From: Petrolisthes cinctipes | Lineage: Eukaryota; Arthropoda; Malacostraca; Decapoda; Porcellanidae | Direction of reading: 5' to 3' | Length of the DNA stretch: 64,000 nt | Assembly: GCA_033782935.1 (NCBI GenBank) | Contig: JAWQEG010000279.1 | Span: 2,566,001 to 2,630,000 of the forward strand | Program-made: the position numbers and the translations under genes | Part shown: one piece after another, positions 24,045-37,759 of the stretch | Layout of the letters: every line of letters begins with the position of its first letter | Numbering within the stretch: position 1 is the first letter of the stretch | Notes under the pieces: generated by a model | The model's input: only the letters and a program-made list of their open reading frames with translations | Databases searched by the model: none | What the model was told of the DNA's origin: nothing

Positions 24045-26472
24045 TTAGCATGTTTTTAGCCTATATTTTGAAAATATTCTAGCACTGTGTAGGCATGTAC
24101 AGATTGCTTCTGGGACCCCAAAATATTGAATTTTCGGGTGTTTTGAGCCTGAATTTGAGATATAAACGGGTACAGAAGATACATGCACATATTGACTTTG
24201 GGCATCTAAATTATCGATTTTCAGCATGTTTTGGGCATGTATTTTGAAAATACTCTAACACTGAGTAGGCATGTACAGATTGCTTCTGGGACCACAAAAT
24301 ATTGAATTTTCGGGTGTTTTGGGACTGATCTTGAGATATAAACGGGTACTGAAGATGCATGCACATATCGACTTTTGTGCACCTAAAAGATCGATTTTCA
24401 GTATGTTTTGAGCATGTATTTTGAAAATACTCTAACACGGAGTAGGCATGTACAGATCGCTTCTGGGACCCCTAAATATCGAATTTTCGGGTGTTTTGGG
24501 ACTGAATTTGAGATATCGACTTTTTTGCACCTAAAAGATCGATTTTTAGCATGTTTTTAGCCTATATTTTGAAAATATTCTAGCACTGAGTAGGCATGTA
24601 CAGATTGCTTCTGGGACCCCAAAATATTGAATTTTCGGGTGTTTTGAGCCTGAATTTGAGATATAAACGGGTACAGAAGATACATGCACATATTGACTTT
24701 GGGCACCAAAAATATCGATTTTCAGCATGTTTTGGGCCTGAATTTTGAAAATACTCTAACACGGAGTAGGCATGTGCAGATCGCTTCTGGGACCCCAAAA
24801 TATCGAATTTTCGGGTTTTTAAGGCCAGAATTTGAGATATAAACGGGTACAGAAGATGCATGCACATATCGACTTTTGGGCACCTAAAAGATCGATTTTC
24901 AGTATGTTTTTGGCCTGTATTTTGAAAATACTCTAACACGGAGTAGGCATGTACAGATACCTTCTGGGACCTCTAAATATCGAATTTTCGGGTGTTATGG
25001 GACTGAATTTAAGATATCGATTTTTTGGCACCTATAATATCGATTTTTAGCATGTTTTTAGCCTATATTTTGAAAATATTCTAGCACTGTGTAGGCATGT
25101 ACAAATTGCTTCTGGGACCCCAAAATATTGAATTTTCGGGTGTTTTGAGCATGAATTTGAGATATAAACGGGTACAGAAGATACATGCACATATTGACTT
25201 TGGGAATCTAAAATATCGATTTTCAGCATGTTTTGGGCCTGTATTTTGAAAATACTCTAACACTGAGTAGGCATGTACAGATTGCTTCTGGGACCCCAAA
25301 ATATCGAATTTTCGGGTGTTTTGAGACTGAATTTGAGATATAAACGGGTACTGAAGATGCATGCACATATCGACTTTTGTGCACCTAAAAGATCGATTTT
25401 CAGTATGTTTTGAGCATGTATTTTGAAAATACTCTAACACGGAGTAGGCATGTACAGATCGCTTCTGGGACCCCTAAATATCGAATTTTCGGGTGTTTTG
25501 GGACTGAATTTGAGATATCGACTTTTTGGCACCTAAAAGATCGATTTTTAGCATGTTTTTAGCCTATATTTTGAAAATTTTCTAGCACTGAGTAGGCATG
25601 TACAGATTGCTTCTGGGACCCCAAAATATTGAATTTTCGGGTGTTTTGAGCCTGAATTTGAGATATAAACGGGTACAGAAGATACATGCACGTATTGACT
25701 TTGGGCACCAAAAATATCGATTTTCAGCATGTTTTTGGCCTGAATTTTGAAAATACTCTTACACGGAGTAGGCATCTACAGATCGCTTCTGGGACCCCAA
25801 AATATCGAATTTTCGGGTGTTTAGGGCCAGAATTTGAGATATAAACGGGTACAGAAGATGCATGCACATATCGACTTTTGGGCACCTAAAAGATCGATTT
25901 TCAGTATGTTTTTGGCCTGTATTTTGAAAATACTCTAACACGGAGTAGGCATGTACAGATACCTTCTGGGACCTCTAAATATCGAAATTTCGGGTGTTAT
26001 GGGACTGAATTTAAGATATCGATTTTTTGGCACCTATAATATCGATTTTTATCATGTTTTTAGCCTATATTTTGAAAATATTCTAGCACTGTGTAGGCAT
26101 GTACAAATTGATTCTGGGACCCCAAAATATTGAATTTTCGGGTGTTTTGAGCCTGAATTTGAGATATAAACGGGTACAGAAGATACATGCACATATTGAC
26201 TTTGGGCATCTAAAATATCGATTTTCAGCATGTTTTGGGCCTGTATTTTGAAAATACTCTAACACTGAGTAGGCATGTACAGATTGCTTCTGGGACCCCA
26301 AAATATTGAATTTTCGGGTGTTTTGAGCCTGAATTTGAGATATAAACGGGTACTGAAGATGCATGCACATATCGACTTTTGTGCACCTAAAAGATCAATT
26401 TTCAGTATGTTTTGAGCATGTATTTTGAAAATACTCTAACACGGAGTAGGCATGTACAGATCGCTTCTGGGA
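24045..26472 (+). repeat. Regular HORs with a 1,002-bp tandem duplication
   Basis: Anchors 24,045, 24,546, 25,047, 25,548 and 26,049 are exactly 501 bp apart. About 24,480-25,470 matches 25,482-26,472 at offset 1002 (two HORs). Shared private strings are GTTATGGGACTG, GAATTTAAGATATCG and CACCTATAATATCG, near 24,992 and 25,994. In the second copy the C monomer at 26,049 reads TTATCATG instead of TTAGCATG. Confidence 0.85.
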
Positions 26473-26904
26473 CCCCTAAATATCGAATTTTCGGGTGTTT
26501 ATGGCCAGAATTTGAGATATAAACGGGTACAGAAGATGCATGCACATATCGACTTTTGGGCACCTAAGAGATCGATTTTCAGTATGTTTTTGGCCTGTAT
26601 TTTGAAAATACTCTAACCCGGAGTAGGCATGTACAGATACCTTCTGGGACCCCAAAATATCGAATTTTCGGGTGTTTAGGGCCATAATTTGAGATATAAA
26701 CGGGTACTGAAGATGCATGCACATATCGACTTTTGGGCACCTAAAAGATCGATTTTCAGTATGTTTTTGGCCTGTATTTTGAAAATACTCTAACACGGAG
26801 TAGGCATGTACAGATACCTTCTGGGACCTCTAAATATCGAATTTTCGGGTGTTTTGGGACTGAATTTGATATATCGATTTTTTGGCACCTAAAATGTCGA
26901 TTTT
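26049..26904 (+). repeat. Five-monomer unit A-B-B-B-C (855 bp)
   Basis: This is the longest interval between adjacent C monomers of normal structure. An A monomer (from about 26,179) is followed by three B-type monomers before the next C. 855 equals 501 plus two 177-bp monomers. The first B passes into GTTTATGGCCAG, an A-like ending, near 26,500. Confidence 0.85.
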
Positions 26905-29233
26905 TAGCATGTTTTTAGCCTATATTTTGAAAATATTCTAGCACTGAGTAGGCATGTACAGATTGCTTCTGGGACCCCAAAATATTGAATTTTCGGGTGT
27001 TTTGAGCCTGAATTTGAGATATAAACGGGTACAGAAGATATATGCACATATTGACTTTGGGCACCAAAAATATCGATTTTCAGCATTTTTTGGGCCTGAA
27101 TTTTGAAAATACTCTAACACGGAGTAGGCATGTACAGATCGCTTCTGGGACCCCAAAATATCGAATTTTCGGGTGTTTAGGGCCAGAATTTGAGATATAA
27201 ACGGGTACAGAAGATGCATGCACATATCGACTTTTGGGCACCTAAAAGATCGATTTTCAGTATGTTTTTGGCCTGTATTTTGAAATTACTCTAACACGGA
27301 GTAGGCATGCACAGATACCTTCTGGGACCTCTAAATATCGAATTTTCGGGTGTTTTGGGACTGAATTTGAGATATCGATTTTTTGGCACCTAAAATGTCG
27401 ATTTTTAGCATGTTTTTAGCCTATATTTTGAAAATATTCTAGCACTGAGTAGGCATTTACAGATTGCTTCTGGGACCCCAAAATATTGAATTTTCGGGTG
27501 TTTTGAGCCTGAATTTGAGATATAAACGGGTACAGAAGATACATGCACATATTGACTTTGGGCACCAAAAATATAGATTTTCAGCATGTTTTGGGCCTGT
27601 ATTTTGAAAATACTCTAACACGGAGTAGGCATGTACAGATACCTTCTAGGAGCTCTAAATATCGAATTTTCGGGTGTTTTGTGACTGAATTTGAGATATC
27701 GATTTTTTGGCACCTAAAATGTCGATTTTTAGCATGTTTTTAGCCTATATTTTGAAAATATTCTAACACGGAGTAGGCATGTACAGATCGCTTCTGGGAC
27801 CCCAAAATATCGAATTTTCGGGTGTTTAGGGCCAGAATTTGAGATATAAACGGGTACAGAAGATGCATGCACATATCGACTTTTGGGCACCTAAAAGATC
27901 GATTTTCAGTATGTTTTTGGCCTGTATTTTGAAAATACTCTAACACGGAGTAGGCATGCACAGATACCTTCTGGGACCTCTAAATATCGAATTTTCGGGT
28001 GTTTTGGGACTGAATTTGAGATATCGATTTTTTGGCACCTAAAATGTCGATTTTTAGCATGTTTTTAGCCTATATTTTTGAAAATATTCTAGCACTGAGT
28101 AGGCATGTACAGATTGCTTCTGGGACCCCAAAATATTGAATTTTAGGGTGTTTTGAGCCTGAATTTGAGATATAAACGGGTACAGAAGATACATGCACAT
28201 ATTGACTTTGGGCACCAAAAATATCGATTTTCAGCATGTTTTGGGGCTGAATTTTGAAAATACTCTAACACGGAGTAGGCATGTACAGATCGCTTCTGGG
28301 ACCCCAAAATATCGAATTTTCGGTTGTTTAGGGCCAGAATTTGAGATATAAACGGGTACAGAAGATGCATGCACATATCGACTTTTGGGCACCTAAAAGA
28401 TCGATTTTCAGTATGTTTTTGGCCTGTATTTTGAAATTACTCTAACACGGAGTAGGCATGCACAGATACCTTCTGGGACCTCTAAATATCGAATTTTCGG
28501 GTGTTTTGGGCTTTAATTTGAGATATCGATTTTTAGGCACCTAAAATGTCGATTTTTAGCATGTTTTTAGCCTATATTTTGTAAATATTCAAGCACTGAG
28601 TAGGCATGTACAGATTGCTTCTGGGACCCCAAAATATTGATTTTTCGGGTGTTTTGAGCCTGAATTTGATATATAAACGGGTACAGAAGATACATGCACA
28701 TATTGACTTTGGGCACCAAAAATATAGATTTTCAGCATGTTTTGGGCCTGAATTTTGAAAATAATCTAACACGGAGTAGGCATGTACAGATCGCTTCTGG
28801 GACCCCAAAATATCGAATTTTCGGGTGTTTAGGGCCAGAATTTGAGATATAAACGAGTATCGAAGAAGCATACACATATTGACTTTGGGCACCAAAAATA
28901 TCGATTTTCAGCATGTTTTGAGCCTGAATTATGAAAATACTCTAACACGAAGTAGGCATGTACAGATCGCTTCAGGGACCCCAAAATATCGAATTTTCGG
29001 GTGTTTAGGGCCAGAATTTGAGATATAAACGGGTACAGAAGATGCATGCACATATCGACTTTTGTGCACCTAAAAGATCGATTTTCAGTATGTTTTTGGC
29101 CTGTATTCTGAAAATACTCTAACACTGAGTAGGCATGTACAGATCGCTTCTGGGACCCCTAAATATCGAATTTTCGGGTGTTTTGGGACTGAATTTGAGA
29201 TATCGACTTTTTGGCACCTAAAAGATCGATTTT
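26904..29233 (+). repeat. Irregular HOR region
   Basis: Anchor spacings are 501, 324 (A-C), 325 (B-C), 502 and 677 (A-A-B-C). The 502 step comes from an extra T in TATATTTTTGAAAATATT near 28,077. The second A of the 677 unit has an unusual start, GAAGAAGCATACACATATTG, near 28,861. Scattered private substitutions make this stretch more diverged than its neighbours. Confidence 0.85.
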
Positions 29234-31237
29234 TAGCATGTTTTTAGCCTATATTTTGAAAATATTTTAGCACTGAGTAGGCATGTACAGATTGCTTCTG
29301 GGACCCCAAAATATTGAATTTTCGGGTGTTTTGAGCCTGAATTTGAGATATAAACGGGTACAGAAGATACATGCACATATTGACTTTGGGCACCAAAAAT
29401 ATCGATTTTCAGCAAGTTTTGGGCCTGAATTTTGAAAATACTCTAACACTGAGTAGGCATGTACAGATTGCTTCTGGGACCCCAAAATATTGAATTTTCG
29501 GGTGTTTTGAGCCTGAATTTGAGATATAAACGGGTACTGAAGATGCATGCACATATCGACTTTTGTGCACCTAAAAGATCGATTTTCAGTATGTTTTGAG
29601 CATGTATTTTGAAAATACTCTAACACGGAGTAGGCATGTACAGATCGCTTCTGGGACCCCTAAATATCGAATTTTCGGGTGTTTTGGGACTGAATTTGTG
29701 ATATCGACTTTTTGGCACCTAAAAGATCGATTTTTAGCATGTTTTTAGCCTATATTTTGAAAATATTCTAGCACTGATTAGGCATGTACAGATTGCTTCT
29801 GGGACCCCAAAATATTGAATTTTCGGGTGTTTTGAGCCTGAATTTGAGATATAAACGGGTACAGAAGATACATGCACATATTGACTTTGGGCACCAAAAA
29901 TATCGATTTTCAGCAAGTTTTGGGCCTGAATTTTGAAAATACTCTAACACTGAGTAGGCATGTACAGATTGCTTCTGGGACCCCAAAATATTGAATTTTC
30001 GGGTGTTTTGAGCCTGAATTTGAGATATAAACGGGTACTGAAGATGCATGCACATATCGACTTTTGTGCACCTAAAACATCGATTTTCAGTATGTTTTGG
30101 GCCTGTATTTTGAAAATACTCTAACACGGAGTAGGCATGTACAGATCGCTTCTGGGACCCCTAAATATCGAATTTTCGGGTGTTTTGGGACTGAATTTGA
30201 GATATCGACTTTTTGGCACCTAAAAGATCGATTTTTAGCATGTTTTTAGCCTATATTTTGAAAATATTCTAGCACTGAGTAGGCATGTACAGATTGCTTC
30301 TGGGACCCCAAAATATTGAATTTTCGGGTGTTTTGAGCCTGAATTTGAGATATAAACGAGTACAGAAGATACATGCACATGTTGACTATGGGCACCTAAA
30401 ATATCGATTTTGAGCATGTTTTGAGCCTATATTTTGAAAACATTCTAGCTCTGAGTAGGCATGTACAGATCGCTTCTGGGACCCAAAAATATCGAATTTT
30501 CGGGTGTTTAGGGCCAGAATTTGAGATATAAACGGGTACAGAAGATGCATGCACATATCGACTTTTCGGCACCTAAATGATCGATTTTCAGTATGTTTTT
30601 GGCCTGTATTTTGAAAATACTCTAACACGGAGTAGGCATGTACAGATACCTTCTGGGACCCCTAAATATCGAATTTTCGGGTGTTTTGGGACTGAATTTG
30701 AGATATCGACTTTTTTGCACCTAAAAGATCGATTTTTAGCATGTTTTTAGCCTATATTTTGAAAATATTCTAGCACTGAGTAGGCATGTACAGATTGCTT
30801 CTGGGACCCCAAAATATTGAATTTTCGGGTGTTTTGAGCCTGAATTTGAGATATAAACGGGTACAGAAGATACATGCACATATTGACTTTGGGCATCTAA
30901 AATATCGATTTTCAGCATGTTTTGGGCCTGTATTTTGAAAATACTCTAACACTGAGTAGGCATGTACAGATTGCTTCTGGGACCCCAAAATATTGAATTT
31001 TCGGGTGTTTTGAGCCTGAATTTGAGATATAAACGGGTACTGAAGATGCATGCACATATCGACTTTTGTGCACCTAAAAGATCGATTTTCAGTATGTTTT
31101 GAGCATGTATTTTGAAAATACTCTAACACGGAGTAGGCATGTACAGATCGCTTCTGAGACCCCTAAATATCGAATTTTCGGGTGTTTTGGGACTGAATTT
31201 GAGATATCGACTTTTTGGCACCTAAAAGATCGATTTT
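29233..31237 (+). repeat. Four regular 501-bp HORs
   Basis: Anchors 29,233, 29,734, 30,235, 30,736 and 31,237 are exactly 501 bp apart. The first two units share CAGCAAGTTTTGGG and the A-to-B string GAGCCTGAATTTGAG, so they are local duplicates of each other. The third unit has a more diverged A monomer (CATGTTGACTATGGGC, TTTTGAGCATG). Confidence 0.88.
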
Positions 31238-34200
31238 TAGCATGTTTTTAGCCTATATTTTGAAAATATTCTAGCACTGAGTGGGCATGTACAGATTGCT
31301 TCTGGGACCCCAAAATATTGAATTTTCGGGTGTTTTGAGCCTGAATTTGAGATATAAACGGGTACAGAAGATACATGCACATATTGACTTTGGGCACCAA
31401 AAATATCGATTTTCAGCAAGTTTTGGGCCTGAATTTTGAAAATACTCTAACACTGAGTAGGCATGTACAGATTGCTTTTGGGACCCCAAAATATCGAATT
31501 TTCGGGTGTTTTGAGCCTGAATTTGAGATATAAACGGGTACTGAAGATGCATGCACATATCGACTTTTGTGCACCTAAAAGATCGATTTTCAGTATGTTT
31601 TGAGCATGTATTTAGAAAATACTCTAACACGGAGTAGGCATGTACAGATCGCTTCTGGGACCCCAAAATATCGAATTTTCGGGTATTTAGGGCCAGAATT
31701 TGAGATATAAACGGGTACAGAAGATACATGCACATATCGACTTTTGGGCACCTAAAAGATCGATTTTCAGTATGTTTTTGGCCTGTATTTTGAAAATACT
31801 CTAACACGGAGTAGGCATGTACAGATACCTTCTGGGACCTCTAAATATCGAATTTTCGGGTGTTTTGGGACTGAATTTGAGATATCGATTTGTTGGCACC
31901 TAAAATGTCGATTTTTAGCATGTTTTTCGCCTATATTTTGAAAATATTCTAGCACTGTGTAGGCATGTACAGATTGCTTCTGGGACCCCAAAATATTGAA
32001 TTTTCGGGTGTTTTGAGCCTGAATTTGAGATATAAACGGGTACAGAAGATACATGCACATATTGACTTTGGGCATCTAAAATATCGATTTTCAGCATGTT
32101 TTGGGCCTGTATTTTGAAAATACTCTAACACTGAGTAGGCATGTACATATTGCTTCTGGGACCCCAAAATATTGAATTTTCGGGTGTTTTGAGCCTGAAT
32201 TTGAGATATAAACGGGTACTGAAGATGCATGCACATATCGACTTTTGTGCACCTAAAAGATCGATTTTCAGTATGTTTTGAGCATGTATTTTGAAAATAC
32301 TCTAACACGGAGGAGGCATGTACAGATCGCTTCTGGGACCCCTAAATATCGAATTTTAGGGTGTTTTGGGACTGAATTTGAGATATCGACTTTTTGGCAC
32401 CTAAAATATCGATTTTTAGCATGTTTTTAGCCTATATTTTGAAAATATTTTAGCACTGTACAGATTGCATCTGGGACCGCAAAATATTGAATTTTTGGGT
32501 GTTTTGAGCCTGAATTTGAGATATAAACGGGTACAGAAGATACATGCACATATTGACTTTGGGCATCTAAAATATCGATTTTCAGTATGTTTTGAGCATG
32601 TATTTTGAAAATACTCTAACACGGAGTAGGCATGTACAGATCGCTTCTGGGACCCCAAAATATCGAATTTTCGTGTGTTTTGGGACTGAATTTGAGATAT
32701 CGACTTTTTGGCACCTAAAAGATCGATTTTTAGCATGTTTTTAGCCTATATTTTGAAAATATTCTAGCACTGAGTAGGCATGTACAGATTGCTTCTGGGA
32801 CCCCAAAATATTGAATTTTCGGGTGTTTTGAGCCTGAATTTGAGATATAAACGGGTACAGAAGATACATGCACATATTGACTTTGGGCACCAAAAATATG
32901 GATTTTCAGCATGTTTTGGGCCTGAATTTTGAAAATACTCTAACACGGAGTAGGCATGTACAGATCGCTTCTGGGACCCCAAAATATCGAATTTTCGGGT
33001 TTTTAGGGCCAGAATTTGAGATATAAACGGGTACAGAAGATGCATGCACATATCGACTTTTGGGCACCTAAAAGATCGATTTTAAGTATGTTTTAGGCCT
33101 GTATTTTGAAAATACTCTAACACGGAGTAGGCATGCACAGATACCTTCTGGGACCTCTAAATATAGAATTTTCGGGTGTTTTGGGACTGAATTTGTGATA
33201 TCGATTTTTTGGCACCTAAAATGTCGATTTTTAGCATGTTTTTAGCCTATATTTTGAAAATATTCTAGCACTGAGTAGGCATGTACAGATTGCTTCTGGG
33301 ACCCCAAAATATTGAATTTTCGGGTGTTTTGAGCCTCAATTTGAGATATAAACGGGTACAGAAGATACATGCACATATTGACTTTGGGCACCAAAAATAT
33401 CGATTTTCAGCATGTTTTGGGCCTGAATTTTGAAAATAATCAAACACGGAGTAGGCATGTACAGATCGCTTCTGGGACCCCAAAATATCGAATTTTCGGG
33501 TGTTTAGGGCCAGAATTTGAGATATAAACGGGTACTGAAAATGCATGCACATATCGACTTTTGGGCACCTAAAAGATCGATTTTCAGTATGTTTTTGGCC
33601 TGTATTTTGAAAATACTCTAACACGGAGTAGGCATGTACAGATACCTTCTGGGACCTCTAAATATCGAATTTTCGGGTGTTTTGGGACTGAATTTGAGAT
33701 ATCGATTTTTTGGCACCTAAAATGTCGATTTTTAGCATGTTTTTAGCCTATATTTTGAAAATATTCTAACACGGAGTAGGCATGTACAGATCGCTTCTGG
33801 GACCCCAAAATATCGAATTTTCGGGTGTTTAGGGCCTGAATTTGAGATATAAACGGGTACAGAAGATGCATGCACATATCGACTTTTGGGCACCTAAAAG
33901 ATCGATTTTCAGTATGTTTTTGGCCTGTATTTTGAAAATACTCTAACACGGAGTAGGCATGCACAGATACCTTCTGGGACCTCTAAATATCGAATTTTCG
34001 GGTGTTTTGGGACTGAATTTGAGATATCGATTTTTTGGCACCTAAAATGTCGATTTTTAGCATGTTTTTAGCCTATATTTTGAAAATATTCTAGAACTGA
34101 GTAGGCATGTACAGATTGCTTCTGGGACCCCAAAATATTGAATTTTCGGGTGTTTTGAGCCTGAATTTGAGATATAAACGGGTACAGAAGATGCATGCAC

Positions 34201-37036
34201 ATATCGACTTTTGGGCACCTAAAAGATTGATTTTCAGTATGTTTTTGGCCGGTATTTTGAAAATACTTTAACACGGAGTAGGCATTCACAGATACCTTCT
34301 GGGACCTCTAAATATCGAATATTCGGGTGTTTTGGGACTGAATTTTAGATATCGATTTTTTGGCACCTAAAATGTCGATTTTTAGCATGTTTTTAGCCTA
34401 TATTTTGAAAATATTCTAGCACTGAGTAGGCATGTACAGATTGCTTCTGGGACCCCAAAATATTGAATTTTCGGGTGTTTTGAGCCTGAATTTGAGATAT
34501 AAACGGGTACAGAAGATACATGCACATATTGACTTTGGGCACCAAAAATATAGATTTTCAGCATGTTTTGTTCCTGAATTTTGAAAATACTCCAACACGG
34601 AGTAGGCATGTACAGATCGCTTCTGGGACCCCAAAATATCGAATTTTCGGGTGTTTAGGGCCAGAATTTGAGATATAAACGGGTACTGAAGATGCATGCA
34701 CATATCGACTTTTGGGCACCTAAAATATCGATTTTCAGTATGTTTTTGGCCTGTATTTTGAAAATACTCTAACACGGAGTAGGCATGTACAGATACCTTC
34801 TGGGACCTCTAAATATCGAATTTTCGGGTGTTTTGGGACGGAATTTGAGATATCGATTTATTGGCACCTAAAATGTCGATTTTTAGCATGTTTTTAGCCT
34901 ATATTTTGAAAATATTCTAGCACTGTGTAGGCATGTACAGATTGCTTCTGGGACCTTAAAATATTGAATTTTCGGGTATTTTGAGCCTGAATTTGAGATA
35001 TAAACGGGTACTGAAGATGCATGCACATATCGACTTTTGTGCACCTAAAAGATCGATTTTCAGTATGTTTTGAGCATGTATTTTGAAAATACTCTAACAC
35101 GGAGTAGGCATGTACAGATCGCTTCTGGGACCCCTAAAGATCGAATTTTCGGGTGTTTTGGGACTGAATTTGAGATATCGACTTTTTGGCACCTAAAAGA
35201 TCGATTTTTAGCATGTTTTTAGCCTATATTTTGAAAATATTCTAGCACTGAGTAGGCATGTACAGATTGCTTCTGTTATTCCAAAATATTTAATTTTCGG
35301 GTGTTTTGAGCCTGAATATAAGATATAAACGGGTACAGAAGATACATGCACATATTGACTTTGGGCACCAAAAATATCGATTTTCAGCATGTTTTGGGCC
35401 TGAATTTTGTAAATACTCTAACACGGAGTAGGCATGTACAGATCGCTTCTGGGACCCCTAAATATCGAATTTTCGGGTGTTTTGGGACTGAATTTGAGAT
35501 ATCGACTTTTTGGCACCTAAAAGATCGATTTTTAGCATGTTTTTAGCCTATATTTTGAAAATATTCTAGCACTGAGTAGGCATGTACAGATTGCTTCTGG
35601 GATTCCAAAATATTGAATTTTCGGGTGTTTTGAGCCTGAATATAAGATATAAACGGGTACAGAAGATACATGCACATATTGACTTTGGGCACCAAAAATA
35701 TCGATTTTCAGCATGTTTTGGGCCTGAATTTTGAAAATACTCTAACACGGAGTAGGCATGTACAGATCGCTTCTGGGACCCGAAAATATCGAATTTTCGG
35801 GTGTTTAGGGCCAGAATTTGAGATATAAACGGGTACAGAAGATGCATGCACATATCGACTTTTCGGCACCTAAAAGATCGATTTTCAGTATGTTTTTGGC
35901 CTGTATTTTGAAAATACTCTAACACGGAGTAGGCATGTACAGATCCCTTCTGGGACCCCTAAATATCGAATTTTCGGGTGTTTTGGGACTGAATTTGAGA
36001 TATTGACCTTTTGGCACCTAAAAGATCGATTTTTAGCATGTTTTTAGCCTATATTTTGAAAATATTCTAGCACTGAGTAGGCATGTACAGATTGCTTCTG
36101 GGACCCCAAAATATTGAATTTTCGGGTGTTTTGAGCCTGAATTTGAGATATAAACGGGTACTGAAGATGCATGCACATATCGACTTTTGTGCACCTAAAA
36201 GATCTATTTTCAGTATGTTTTGAGCATGTATTTTGAAAATACTCTAACACGCAGTAGGCATGTACAGATTGCTTCTGGGACCCCAAAATATTGAATTTTC
36301 GGGTGTTTTGAGCCTGAATTTGAGATATAAACGGGTACAGAAGATACATGCACATATCGACTTTTGGGCACCTAAAAGATCGATTTTCAGTATGTTTTTG
36401 GCCTTTATTTTGAAAATACTCTAACACGGAGTAGGCATGTACAGATACCTTCTGGGACCTCTAAATATCGAATTTTCGGGTGTTTTGGGACTGAATTTGA
36501 GATATCGATTTTTTGGCACCTAAAATGTCGATTTTTAGCATGTTTTTAGCCTATATTTTGAAAATATTCTAGCACTGTGTAGGCATGTACAGATTGCTTC
36601 TGGGACCCCAAAATATTGAATTTTCGGGTGTTTTGAACCTAAATTTGAGATATAGACGGGTACTGAAGATACATGCACATATTGACTTTGGGCATCTAAA
36701 ATATCGATTTTCAGCATGTTTTGGGCCTGTATTTTGAAAATACTCTAACACTGAGTAGGCATGTACAGATTGCTTCTGGGACCCCAAAATATCGAATTTT
36801 CGGGTGTTTTGAGCCTGAATTTGAGATATAAACGGGTACTGAAGATGCATGCACATATCGACTCTTGTGCACCTAAAAGATCGATTTTCAGTATGTTTTG
36901 AGCATGTATTTTGAAAATACTCTAACACGGAGTAGGCATGTACAGATCGCTTCTGGGACCCCTAAATGTCGAATTTTCGGGTGTTTTGGGACTGAATTTG
37001 AGATATCGACTTTTTGGCACCTAAAAGATCGATTTT
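31237..37036 (+). repeat. Irregular HOR region including serial two-monomer units
   Basis: Spacings are 678, 501, 314, 501, 501, 325, 325, 501, 325, 324, 501, 502 and 501. The 314 step (32,416-32,730) is a two-monomer unit that also has the 10-bp C deletion. Two B-C units follow each other from 33,732 to 34,382. The 678 unit at 31,237-31,915 is A-B-B-C, with an A-like start (AGATACATGCACATATCGAC) on the last B, a hybrid head also seen near 36,349, 37,526, 38,878, 41,225 and 44,868. Confidence 0.87.
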
Positions 37037-37759
37037 TAGCATGTTTTTAGCCTATATTTTGAAAATATTCTAGCACTGAGTAGGCATGTACAGATTGCTT
37101 CTGGGACCCCAAAATATTGAATTTTCGGGTATTTTGAGCCTGAATTTGAGATATAAACGGGTACAGAAGATACATGCACATATTGACTTTGGGCACCAAA
37201 AATATCGATTTACAGCATGTTTTGGGCCTGAATTTTGAAAATACTCTAACACTGAGTAGGCATGTACAGATTGCATCTGGGACCCCAAAATATCGAATTT
37301 TCGGGTGTTTTGAGCCTGAATTTGAGATATAAACGGGTACAGAAGATGCATGCACATATCGACTTTTGTGCACCTAAAAGATCGATTTTCAGTATGTTTT
37401 GAGCATGTATTTAGAAAATACTCTAACACGGAGTAGGCATGTACATATCGCTTCTGGGACCCCTAAATATCGAATTTTCGGGTGTTTAGGGCCAGAATTT
37501 GAGATATAAACGGGTACAGAAGATACATGCACATATCGACTTTTGGGCACCTAAGAGATCGATTTTCAGTATGATTTTGGCCTGTATTTTGAAAATACTC
37601 TAACACGGAGTAGGCATGTACAGATACCTTCTGGGACCTCTAAATATCGAATTTTCGGGTGTTTTGGGACTGAATTTGAGATATCGATTTTTTGGCACCT
37701 AAAATGTCGATTTTTAGCATGTTTTTCGCCTATATTTTGAAAATATTCTAGCACTGTGT

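Noticed and set aside
31271..31807. The longest open frame (178 codons, minus strand) and the many 60-141-codon frames like it as protein genes
   Set aside because: They are the same satellite read in one frame. Monomer and HOR lengths are multiples of three, so stop-free stretches recur in register. One-, 9- and 10-bp indels break the frame freely, the frames overlap in several registers, and no promoter, start context or known domain is visible.
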